DNA from: Cheiracanthium punctorium
Lineage: Eukaryota > Arthropoda > Arachnida > Araneae > Cheiracanthiidae
Assembly: GCA_038373885.1 (NCBI GenBank)
Contig: JAWZYV010019433.1
Coordinates: forward strand, 729,318 to 793,317
DNA: 64,000 nucleotides
Reading direction: 5' to 3'
Below are positions 1-12,900 of the stretch, in pieces. Each line of letters begins with the position of its first letter. Positions within the stretch are counted from its first letter, which is position 1. The translations under genes and the position numbers were made by a program. The notes below the pieces were generated by a model, which ran no database searches, was not told where the DNA came from, and was given only the letters and a program-made list of their open reading frames with translations.

Positions 1-825
1 ATTTTGCAGCAATCTTACGCAGTGACGCAGCAGAGGATCCGAGAAACCCCGCGACGCAAGGGGGCCCCGAAAAGTCAGGGACCCCTAAGTCTCTAAAATA
101 GTTAAATGTGATTTTTAGGCACGTAAGCCTAATTTTCAAATATTACATATTCTAATATTCTATTTCCTCTAAATTCCTCAGTAAAAGGCAGGACCTGATT
201 TCCGGGAGGGCATTCGGGGCAAGCGCCCGGGCCCCCAAATTGTTCTTTAAAAATTTGTAAATTTTGAAAAAGTTTTCAAAAGAGGGGGCCCCCAATGAAG
301 CTTTTGCCCAGGGCTTCAAAATCGACAAATCGGCTCCTGAAGAGGCCCCTTTTAAATCTCTAACCGAGGGCCCCCAAGAGAGCCAGTCTGGGCCTGTAGA
401 AAATATATATATTAAATTAAGTATTATGTACTACACCAGTGGCATATGCAGACTTCCTTCAAGGGGGGGGGGGGGTGTTATAGACATAACTTTGTGTTAA
501 AATGCATAATGTTTAAGTTAAAATTCAAAATTTATGGACATTTTGTTAAAAAATTATTGACAAGGAGGATTTTGAATCTCCCCCCCCCCATGTATACGCC
601 ACTGTATTACACATATGAATGCACTTTATTAATGATGTTGAAATTTTCAAGTCTTGGGCAATTATCTATGACAGCTTTCTTTGGCAAGAAACAAAATTTT
701 TCACCTATGAAATAGTGAATTCATAAGCAATTTTTCTTTAATTTTTTATTATTAATTTGAATCTTTTGAAACTTATCAGTTTTATTTTTAAAAATTTTAC
801 AGTTGTCTTTTTTTCCTTTAAATAG
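1..825 (+). other. Intron upstream of exon 1, with GC-rich transposon-like patch
   Basis: Bases 1-400 carry repeated GGGCCCCC-type blocks in both orientations (for example about 68-75, 228-236, 284-292, 370-376). That resembles the ends of decayed hAT-like elements, but no terminal repeats or duplications could be defined. The rest is AT-rich intron with C- and G-runs. Confidence 0.4.
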
Positions 826-932
826 TTTGCAAGTTCAAAGCCCATAAACGTTGTGCTGTAAAAGCTCCTAATAATTGTAAATGGACCACTTTATCTTCTG
901 TTGGAAAAGATATAATTGAAGATGAAGATATT
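826..932 (+). CDS. DGKD/DGKH: DGK exon 1 of window: end of C1a domain
   Basis: Reads [19 protein letters not shown] then a [18 protein letters not shown] stretch. This is the C-terminal half of the first cysteine-rich C1 domain and the C1a-C1b linker of type II DGKs. The acceptor is AATAG at 821-825 and the donor GTAAGT at 933. The first two bases complete a split codon, so an upstream exon outside the window is required. It ends on a codon boundary (residues 1-35). Confidence 0.93.
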
Positions 933-3900
933 GTAAGTTTCTTTTACCTCATTGAAAGTTTAAAAAGTCTATTTTATGCAGATTTTGTCTGTCTCATTTA
1001 AAACAGCCAGTGTATAGATAGAGAAAAAAGTTGAGTTTTTTTTAAAATATTGATTTGTTTTAATTTTCTTTTTATAATTTGTATATGTATGCATTGGGGT
1101 GTGCTTCGATTTGTTTGGTGCCTTAATAACCAAACTTAACTGAATTAACTTTGTTTTACTTACATTTATAATGGCTCTGAAGGGAGAGCGTGGGATGAGA
1201 GCTGTGGGTATGAACCCAGGGACTTATGGGTGGTAGAATGAGGCGCAATCCGGCTCGGCCAAAAGGTACCTATTCGACTGGCCTTCAGTTGCCGGATGTT
1301 GTGTGCGCGGAGGTGATCTCATGCCGCCGCACTACTCCACCCCTAGAGAGTCAGTCGGAGGCTGACGAACAATGTTCCAAGCGTTATGGAATGCTGCCAC
1401 TCGTTGTGGACTTTGTGAGGTTGCTGCCACTCGTTGTGGACTTTTGTAAGGTTGCTGCCGCTCGCTGTGGACTTTGGTGAGGTCCCTGCCGCTTGTTGCA
1501 GACTTTGAAAGTGTCAAGCAAGAGATGGAAGAGGGCGGTGCTGGTGCCATCTGTCGCTGTAGGTGAGAAGGAGAATGCGTGTTCGTTATCTGGGTCGCCA
1601 ATGTAGGGGAAAGCGTGCAGCCAGAGCTGGGTTTGAACCCAGGAACTTATGGGTGGTAGAATAAGGCGCAATCCAGCTCAGCCAAAAGGTATCTATTCGA
1701 CTGGCCTTCAGTTGCTGGGTGTTGTGTGTGCGGAGGTGATCTCGTGCCGCCACAGCTCTAAAATATGGTTTTATATCTGGAAGCATTTTCATTTATTGTC
1801 CTGTGTGCTCCCATAGGTGCATATGTGATGCAAATCGCACATTTTGGCATTTAAAATTTTATTTTTCTCTGCAAAATTTTAATATTGGATAATTTTATTA
1901 TTTTTTATTTTCTGAATACAAATACTTTTGTAATTCAGTGACATTTCTTTCACTTTGCTAGCAGTTAAAAATATATTTTGTCATATTTTTATGAATTTTT
2001 ACGATTTAAAAATATATTTATAAATTTATTTTAAATGCATTCTAATATTTTATTTTTCTTCTTTTTCTTTTCACATAGAATATAGCCATGCCTCATCAGT
2101 GGCTTGAAGGAAATTTACCAGTCAGTGCAAAATGTAGTATCTGTGATAAAACATGTGGGAGTGTGTTGAGGTTACAAGACTGGAGATGCCTTTGGTGTAG
2201 AGCCATGGTAATTATAATTAGCTTTTAATTTAATTAATATCATTTATTTTAATGTAAGCATATGTCAGGGAAAGGAGGGAAAAAAGAATGAGAGAAATTT
2301 GGGGGAAGAAAATTTATTATCTTCAACTATGTTTTTATGTTTCTTTAATAGGTGATTGAACAGAGAAACCTAAATAAATACTTTTATACAATATGTTTCT
2401 GCATTAAATGATATATGTGGAATTAGATGTATAAAATAATAGTGAAGTATGTGTGCAGGGTTTCTAATCAGCCTGGATTGAAAAACATGTGAATTAAAAA
2501 TTAAAGAAGAGTTTTACCAGTGCTGTAGAAAAAGAGGGAGGGGGGGGATTAAGGTGACTCGAGCTTCTCCCAATCCCTATACTCTTCGGGGTGAGGGTAG
2601 TGTTACACAGATCAGCACAAAAAGGTTTTTTCAATTCCCAGACCCCAGTTTTTTCAATTCCCGAGTTGCACAACAGCCAATATAAGGGATAGCCTGCGAT
2701 GTCCACTCATGCTTTTTCAACCGTGGGTCATTGTGTGCTGATGCCTGTGCCCTTCTCTGATGGTTAGCCTCCCATAGAGGTGCTAGTTTTCAGTTCTCTA
2801 AGCAAGCTTAGTCTTCATTTTATCGGCCCTCTTGAGGGATGAAAGGCTTAGTCAAGGAACCTTGCCCACCGCCAAGGATCGAACTTTGGATCTTTAAACA
2901 TCAAAGCAGCTCTGGCAGATTTTTCATATTAAAGTATACTATGCACATCCCACATTCAAAAAGACACACACCCTTTTGTCCTTGCTTGCTATTTTTAATC
3001 ATTAATTTATCTAATGTTAAAGGAGTTAAAAAATGTTGCACGAAATTTCCAAAATTCACATTCATTACGTTTAAAAACTTTTGTAGAATCGCCAATTATT
3101 TATTTTTCTGTGGAGCAATGGAGATGGATTGGGACACTTTGTCTTATCTTGAACGCAGATCCCTGAAATCAGCACGTCAATCAAACTTACTCCTTTGCCA
3201 TTGTTGAAAGAAGGCAGTTTAAAAGAAAAGATTACTGGCTCATAAGGGAAATGTACCAGGGGATTCAAAATTGATGTTAAAGTGATTACCTTTTAAACCA
3301 TAAGTGATCAAAACATTTATTGGGATTTCCATCAATTAGAAAAGTTCATCAAATAAAGCATAGTTTTCAGATATGGCATTTTTTTTTTTTACTAGAGTCT
3401 GTTTACATATTAAAGTATAAAATTAAATTTTTATTCGGTTCCTTATTTTCTATCACTTATATTTAAAAAAATGTTGCTCTGTGTCTAAAACAATTATATA
3501 AAATTTCATGTCTCTAAGTGAAACAGTTAGCAAGAAATTTAATGTTTAAATTGGCAACTTGCACCACTTTACCTGATGTGTTGGTGTTAGTTTTCTGGCA
3601 AAAAATTCTTTACTTTAGAGGACTAACTATGAGTTGATAAAAGTTAAATGGTGATCCCTTTGTTGAAAAATGACAATCACAGGCATTCAAATGTATGAAA
3701 TTAACATGTACAATTTTACGTGAACTGATAAATACTGTGCTGTGAAAATATCTATAAATTAGTCTTTTAGGTGATCATGTCGTCTACTAACTATGTCATG
3801 CTTCTAGAGAAGAAATTTCAAAATGTAATAGTGAATGACAACGTAATGGTGTGGGTTAACTTCACTAAAAGGTATTTTTATGTTAGGTATTTAAAGGTAT

Positions 3901-6900
3901 TCACAGTTGTGCCAAGCATGCATTATAGGAGAATTCTTGTGAAAACAGGATTTCCCGGAGTCAAATGTAGCTATAGAATGATCACTAACAAAAATTAATC
4001 TCAGTTGAAAACTATTTTTATTTTTCTCACTTTTAAGATATCCCCCTAGTACTGGGCGACAAATGCTAAAATTTTTAACTTGCAATATGTTGGTTACTAC
4101 TCCTCTCAGAATCATGGGATTTTTTTTTCTTTAAAGACATAGAGCAACATTTTTCCAAACATAATTTATAGGAAATAAGGACCATATAAAAATTAAATTT
4201 TGTATTTTAATATGCATACAGTCCCTAGTAAAAAAATTGCCATTCTGAAAGTTACTCTTTATTTGATGAACTTTTCTAATTGAAAGTATGCTTCAGTCAC
4301 TAACGATTTTTAAAAGATAATCACTTTAACATCTACTTTGAATCACCCAGTATACGTAATCTCGCAGAATCACTGATAATAGTTCATAAAGGAAACTGAT
4401 TGAACTATAATAATTTTTAGCAAGTCTGTCAAATAATTTTTAGTCAAATAATTTTTAGCAAGTCAATTAATAGCAAGTCACTTATAATTTTTAGCATTTT
4501 TAGTTCAATCAGTTTTTCTTCAGATTTGTTGGTATAGTGAATAGAGTTAGATTTACAAATTTGCCCCCATAGGCTAAAAAATGAGATGCCTTATAAGCTC
4601 TACAAAAGTATCACCTATTCTGTGCCTTCAAAAAATTACCGCCATAAGCTATAGCCTACTCAGGCAGAAAGAGTTCTCGGGAAAAAGTTGGCTGAATATC
4701 CATTTTGTCTGTTTGTACTGGGCAGTTTTCTTCTGGCACCCTTATAATGTTGAGGACAATTACGTTTGCCAAGTATGCGACTCACTGTGTCCCCTCTGAA
4801 CGTTGGTAAAAAGTCCTAGTCGCGTTAGAAATAGAGCACTCAGTAGAATATACTCAACTGATGTTTAGCAGAGCTCTTGAGTCGTGATAAAAACATACAA
4901 ACCAGCAATCTTCCCCCCATGTTGAATCAGGGTATGAGACACGTGTACATGCTTTGTCATCCATCCAATCAAAAACTCCAATGATTCTCCCCCTTTTTTT
5001 GCTGAAGGCAATCTGCTCTTTTCCGAAGACTTTTACTCATGTCTCCATGTAAAGTGCAAAGGTTTTGTTGTTCAGTTGGATTTCCGAAAGTTCAACGGAT
5101 TACATTGCCAGACACACAAAAATAAGTTCCCATTTCTTCAAGTCAAGTAAATTATTTCTGTGTTTGATTACTAAAGCTAATATATTTTTAATACTTGTTG
5201 AAATTTGTGCAAAACAGTAGGTAACATTATAAACATAACTGGATCTAATGTCAAAGTGATGAATTCATGACTGCAATACTGTTTCAAAAAGAGATGGAGG
5301 ATTAAGTGTTTTAAAAATGCAATATTCAGGATTATAAAATATAATATAATGCAATATTCAGGATTTATTTATACATTTCAAAAGTGTATTTCTTTTATAG
5401 TACTCGGGTGAAAAATATACTAGAAATGAACTTGTTTAAGTATTTCTTTCTTTAAATAATTTTTTGAGAATTTCAGAATCACCAAAATATAAATCTATAA
5501 TGAGTAAAAATATTTCCTCTTAGAAAATTATATTTCTTTGTATAGCATTATATGTAAGTTTTACTAAATTTAATTATGTAATTGCTGAATGTTGCTGACA
5601 TAAACTAGAATACTTTTAACTTATCGGATAACAGTTTTTCCTACACAATATGCAAAATATAATAATGTTTTTACAATAACAATGATTAAGTATGTACATA
5701 ATGATTCAGTTGTGTTCAGCACAAGATAGCCACAGAAATAATTTACTTGTCTGGTTTTTCAAGCTATTACATAAACATTTTAATCAGACTTAAAGCATGA
5801 TTGTAAATATTAGATATTTATTTCTCATTTAATAAAAACAAATTTTATATAAGATAGCTAGATATCTCTTGAAGGCTATAAAAATAAAGGGTAAAATAAA
5901 ATGAGTGAAGTATATACCAGTCGATATATAGTGGCTAAATAGATCCTTAAGAACACCCCTAAAGCAACATGTTTAATCTTGGCTGGATAAGAGTATACAA
6001 GAAAATTGTCGGGAAATCCTTGGGAAATCATTCGAAGATGCACAGATCAGCTCCCACTCATACGGTCCATGGACAATCTTCCCGATCGGACATCCCCCAA
6101 CGTTAACCCATTTGTGCCTGGATATTTTTGCGACTTTCTTCGATTTTTACTGATAACAGAAATAATAGATAAATTTCTGATGTCAACTTCTTGAACAAGG
6201 GATGATTTCTTTTAAAATCATTATGCATAAAAATCGAAATATCAACATCCTACTGGGTCATGTTAAAATATTTTGTAGAGTGGAGGCTCAATACTCATGA
6301 ATAAAGGCTAGGAAAAATAAATAACGTTTTCGACTAATAGCGAAAATGCCGTCCCAAAAAAGGGACACTAGGCATAAATGGGTTAAATGGAAGTCGTGCA
6401 CCGGGGTCAGGCAGGTGAATTGGGAGTTGTGAAGACAGTTGGCTGAGATGTGGCCGGGGCTGCTTGGACAGCTTCCCATTTAAAAATCTGACACTAATAA
6501 TGCATGAGGAAAGTTTACTTTCATTTGCAGAGGTATTTTATGTAAATTTGAATCTAATATGTGGAAAGATTCCACAAACTAGCGATCAGTCCAGGTTTCT
6601 ATTGTGACTTTTTACGTAATTTTGTCAATTTCTTCTTATTTTTGTGAATTTTTTCCGATTTCCTCGTTTTTTTCCTTTGAACAAAAAAGTAGTTTTACAA
6701 ATATTGTTTGCATGTAGGCAATCGCTAAATGATGTTCCCCCCCCCCCCAAATTCAAATGCAAAATTCAGTAGTTATTTTGTGAAAGGGGCGTCTGGTAAA
6801 ACTGCAAATTAAAAGGCGTATTCATGTCAAAAAACTGAAAATTTTTGAGGGGGCTGGAAGGATTGCTGGGTAGGGCTCAGTCTTCTTAACTTCCCTCCCC

Positions 6901-9900
6901 TCTGGATGCAGGCTTTGATTCCTTCTAAAACAATTTGAGCTTGTGAAAATATTTAAAACACTTTTGTATGATACTTTGCATAATGCGAAACGAGTTCACC
7001 TGTTACAAATAATTATAGCAAATTGGAAGAATGCACGATTTAGTATCTATGTAGATGTAATGTTGCGTTGTCTGTGATATAGCATTGCTTGGATGGTGCA
7101 GAAACAAGTGTCTGTAAATAGGTCAAAATGAGCATATATTGCTTTCAAACACAGATATTGTAATGTGTATTTCAATTAAAATGTACTAATTTTTGTCCTA
7201 CAACAATGGGCTTTTAAAGATAGTAAAAAAAGAATAAATAAATTGGAAATAGTAAACTATTTATTTGCTTTATACATATTTGTGGAAGAGAGAATAACAC
7301 CTTGCTTAAAATCCCACAATATGTGACAGGTAAAGCTTGATGTGCTTATACAGAATGTGATGCTCAGCAGAAAAAATGTTTATTACTGCTTGCATTACGA
7401 TAAATTACTTGATTTAAAAATTTTCTTTCTACCTTATGAAATTTTGCTATAATATTTTGTTTGACAAAATGTTTAAATTAAAATTTCATTGTCCATTTTT
7501 TAAATATGTGATAGTAGTTTCCTTTTTGTCCAGGTACATTCCTCTTGTCAATCTCAACATCCCGAAAAGTGCCCTCTAGGAGTTTGTCGTGCATCCATAG
7601 TTCCACCTACGTCATTGCATAGCATTGGTAATGATGAAACTTGGGAAGCAACCTGTCCACTTGGTTGCAGTCCTTTATTAGTGTTTGTAAATTCAAAATC
7701 TGGTGATAATCAAGGCGTAAAATTTCTTAGGCGTTTCAAGCAGTTGCTCAACCCTGCACAAGTTTTTGATCTCATGAATGGGGGACCAGCTTTAGGGTAT
7801 GCTATTTTAATTTAATTTTAGATATTTTTAGTATTTTGTTTCATTATGAATTGGAATAATGTATGCAAATTTCATGTTAGTACTCAACTATATAATTACT
7901 TTATGTAATTTTTTACAGATAAAAATCGAAAAATATTTATAATCTTAAATTATTTATTAATAAAATTACATTAACTAATTTTAAAAATACAATTGAAGCT
8001 TCTAATACTTGGTGTATTTACAACATTTTGTACCAGTTTGATTGATTATACCTAGATCAAACTTATTTTGCTTTTATACTAATAATCTCCAAATGCACTG
8101 GAAACCAGAAAATCTGCTAGTGCTAAACATTATTAGGACATCATCACTTTATTATTATTACTCTAAGACTTTTTGCAGTTCTTGTTAATTACTTTTATAA
8201 ATCCTTCAATGTTCATAAAAATACAGATAACAATGTTGCTGTTCATCCTCCATCAAAGAAATTTTTAATAGAAGCCATTTTCATTAATTTCCACTTTCGG
8301 TTATCTCAAATTTTTCTGTCTGGATGTACTCTGATTCTAGATTTGCTAACCCAAAACAGCTTCACTAGATCTTTTCAAATTCATAAATATATGAATATGA
8401 ATTTTCCCCCTGCATTTGTGCTCTTGGAATGACAGAGTACTGTTTAAGTATACTTTTTTAGAACTGGGGGAATGTTGAAATTATTCTGTTTTATATCTTT
8501 GTTTGTTCTGCACTTTGCAAATTCATATGATCTGACATTATCTGCATTGGACTACAAATAACCTTATCCTTTTTATCACAGCATACAGGCATGAATGGAA
8601 GCACAGCTTGTCTTCCTCCAGTAAAATTTTAGACACTTTGCTTTTTCATTTGTTGACCATGTAAAGAGAGCTAAAATGTGTGGCACATCTATTTGTGTAT
8701 AGAGTAAATGCCTGAAGAACATTCATGATTTTTAGATTGTAAATTTATTTATCATGCCATATTGCTTCATATCAGAAATATAATACTTTAAAAAGAGATA
8801 AACGTATTACATATATATAATTCATAAAAATTATTTTCCTCTTTACTCCCTCAGGAGGATTGAGAAATAAATAATAAATTTCTTATAAACGTATTTCTAA
8901 AGTAAGTTCAAAGTGTGTTTGCATTTAAAAAATTGTATAGAATGTCTAATTTGCTTTTTTTTTTTTTTTTTTTTCAAATAGCCTAAGAATGTTCAGGACA
9001 TTTAATCCATTCCGTATTCTTGTATGTGGTGGTGATGGTAGTGTTAGCTGGGTTTTGACAGAAATAGATAAGCTCAATATGCATAATCAGGTAGGATCTA
9101 GTTCATTATTTTATCATACCTCTTGTTTTTATCACTGATATTGTTGGATCTAGAACAGAGGTTTAAGATTTATTGGTGTAACAGTTGATTCATACCATAG
9201 TTAAGATTTTTCTGTAGTAATATATTTTTCTATTTCATAAGCAACAACTCAATTCATTATTTTTATTCTGAAGCTTGTTTATAATAAAAGAAAATCTTCA
9301 TTAAAAATATTTGGTATTAGATATTAAGCATAATGTTGAATTTCAGTAATAAAAATGCAGAAAATTTCTGCACCATCACTTAATTTTTATAAAAGGAAAG
9401 AAAAGAAATAACTTTTATGTGATTATTAATCTCCTTGGTCTCCCATAAAGTTTGAAGTAGATTTTGTTTAGCAGTTATGTTGGTAATAAAATAAATTGTA
9501 AAAAATGTGTAATACAGTTATTTTTAACCTTCCCACAAAGGAAAAGTTTCAAATTCTTTTAAATGATTTTTGAATACAAAAATTATCAGTGTCCTACTAT
9601 TATTAGTGTCCTGAACTCTACTGCTCTTCATTGCAAATATTAATTAGTGTGTGCACTCTTTAACACTCTTTTATGTATATTATGTTTAGCTGTTCTTTAC
9701 TGTAAGGATTGATTTCAATGATTTTGTTGGAAAGGGGATACCTTAGGTAATGCCACATAAATTTGGTCAAGTTCTGATGATACAACCAGTGGCAAAATAA
9801 TGGAACTCTTCAATTCTTATGAGCACATAAAAAAATACTTGGGCATATCCTTCAAATATATAGGACAAGAGTTACCGGGATGTTGTTATGGTGCAGTAAT

Positions 9901-12900
9901 TTGAACACAGTTTGGATATTTGCCACCCATATCCAGATGAAATATTTCAAAGTGCTATAATGGCTTCTGCCAAAGATTATGCATACGAATATATAGAAAA
10001 CTATTTTAATGGCAACTTAAATAGGAAATGATCATCAATTATGTGCTTATGTAATTGGCCAATGTGTAAGTCACCGTGGGTGGCAAGTATCTAAGCTATG
10101 TCTAAATTTGAAGCCTGTTATTTTTTCTTTATTTTTTTTTTTTTTTTCCTAAGCCATACTTGTAATGTATAAAATGCTTGAACAATGAGTTTGTGTAACT
10201 TGTATTTGAGTTACTACTGTTGCAATTAATGTTGCTACATTTATCTCATTAGTGCCAAGTTGGGGTGTTACCATTAGGAACTGGAAATGATTTAGCACGA
10301 GTTTTAGGTTGGGGATCATCCTGTGATGATGATGCCCAGCTTCCTCAACTGTTGGAGAAATATGAAAAAGCTACAGTTAGAAATTTAGATAGGTAATATT
10401 TTAACAAAAATTTTGTTAATGAACCTATTGTAATCCTTGTAGTTTAATATTGAAGTGTAATTTCAAAGGAGCTCCAAAAAGATCTCAATTTATCTCAGTG
10501 GTGAAAATAATTTAATAAAAATATACTTTTTAAAATTTAAAATTGTAAGTGTGCATATTTTGTACACTTTGTCTCTGCAATGTTTCAACTGTGATATGAC
10601 AAATTTATAGCATTTTCACTATCATTTTAGAAAAATCATAGCATTAGCCCATTTTACTAACAGTTTTTCATGATAACAAATTAGATTTGTACGGAATGTT
10701 TAAGGAAGACAGTGACTTTTGCAGTGCTGTGCAAACTTCTTTAGTTAGCCCAAATCAATTAAAAATTTACTGCCAAAATACAGTTTTTGATCATTAGTGC
10801 TTCAGTTTTGATGAAACTGAGCCAATTATTGTTTTTTTCTGTACTCTTCCAAGAAAAGGGAAGGGGAATCTCACAATATTTTTTTATTTCCTTATTGTTT
10901 ATAAAACTTCTACATTTTTACCCTACAGGTATGGTATTCTTCCACAAGGATAGAAAATAATGATTTTTGTTTATTTTTGGTTTTTGCTCTTTATAAATTT
11001 TCTTAATTTTTGCTTTTTAAAAAATGCATTTCAGTGAAATTAAATTTTTTTTTGCCAGCATTACTTTTGAAAATTGAATTACTTTTGTTCATATGTAAGG
11101 TGACCAACCTTTTTTTCTATGAAAGGAGGAAAAAATACATATGAATAATTACACTATAAACTCTTTATAGTGTAATGATTCATATGCCCCTATTCATTAT
11201 AACCTAAATGAATACTTTCTCATTGATCAATATTTATTACCAGTGTAATATTTTTTAACAATATAGAGTAAATATTTTAATTAGAAGTATACTTCATTTT
11301 ACATTTTACGGCCAGTGCTGCTGTAGAGTAGCAACAATCAATCACACTTTCATACTTTTCCAAAATCATTTGCAGTTGAAAGAGGGAGAGAGGGCTTAAG
11401 TGATGTCAAATAAAAATATGCCAATACACTGGCTTGGCATTTATCGAATACAGATATTTACAGGTAAGTTTTCAGATAAGTATCAAAAGAGAAGACACAT
11501 GTCAGACGTTACAGTTGGTGAGGGAAGGGTTTTTTTTTTTTTTTAAAGGACTGCTTTCCCTAAAGGAGAGTGATTAGTCATCTTAAAATATGGAAGAAGT
11601 ATCGGCACTTATTTCGACTTCTTTTCTTAAGTGAGTACATAGGTAAAATAATTTCATTGAAGCTCCAAGTTTGCTTCAAAATTTAATTTTAGCTAGTCCA
11701 TCACAACTTCTAAATCTTACACTTTTTTCACTAACTTATTTTAAAAAAACCTTCTTATAAATTCATAAAATCACAATTGAAAATCTATTAAGTTACTGCA
11801 ATTATTTGCAAAAACTATAAAATGTTATGGAGATAAACTATCGTTATCAATTAAAGGGCTAACAAATGTGTTAATATACATTGTCCTAATTATTATATAC
11901 TTTTGATGATTTGCATGTACTTATATATTTTAATATATTTTACTTTCCTATTACTTCTTTGAAGGTGGTGTATTATGACATATGAAGGAACAATGTCTAG
12001 AAAAAGCCAAACTCATGTGAGTCAGTAACATCTCTTATTGCATATGAAGAATTGATATGAAAAAAATAAATTACGGAACATTTAAATTTTGTGAAAATCA
12101 AATAATAAAATGTGATTTGTTTAAAGCAATCCAAAATATTTTCTTTCAATTCCATTTTTTTTTTTTTTTTTTCTCTCACCCTGAGCAAGTCATGACAGTA
12201 TTGCATAGTTAGCTGCATTGTGCTATCTTTGATAGATATGTATTTTCTGGTGTTATTTCATGTAAGTTGCATGTGACTAGCTTAGATATAGTTATCTGGG
12301 CCAATGAGGCTCAAGCGCTTCAAAAATGTTTCCCACGCCATGTGCTCTCCAATTTTTTAACGAAACATATGTACATTATATGAATGATTAAAATTCCCTC
12401 TTTCCCAATGGTTTTAAAAACTTGACCATTATGGTGACCAGCAGCTTGTTGTATGTGGTTGTAAAAATTGTAATGCATAAGACATTAAGACTTATATCAA
12501 TTTTTAATGCATATTTCTCTATGTAGATAACTATTTTAATATCCTAAAATCCATTGTACATATTATTTCAATAGTTAGAAAATAATTTTGTTTGTCAGTA
12601 ATTTTTATGATTCAGGTGTGAAATATTCTGAGTTTGGTAGAAAAAATGTTTTTTAAATGTATTGTATATTTTGCTAAAATAGTTGAAATTTATGCTAAAA
12701 TTATAGCTTTCTAATGTACACCTTTAAAACCATAATAGGTATTGTCTTTTGGTGTAGGCTGATTTATATTGTTCTGGACAAATTTTGCATATTCCCCCTC
12801 CCCTCCCTTCCCATGCACCAACTTGCAAAAAAATTTCAAGGTAATTGAGTATAGGCCAGTTTCTCACTTGTAAAATTGTGAAATATTTTTTTTTCTCAAA

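Larger units (their letters stand above)
2208..7533 (+). other. Intron 2
   Basis: 5.3 kb. It holds a probable tRNA-derived SINE (about 2490-2930), a foldback element (3255-4352) and a piggyBac-like MITE (6103-6386). A short run of degenerate AATTTTTAGCAAGTC repeats lies at about 4420-4500. No coding potential with splice support was seen in the rest. Confidence 0.75.

Noticed and set aside
1332..1671. Overlapping ORFs with [14 protein letters not shown] repeats
   Set aside because: They are translations of the ~30-bp minisatellite in the SINE composite. The same occurs at 17122-17455.
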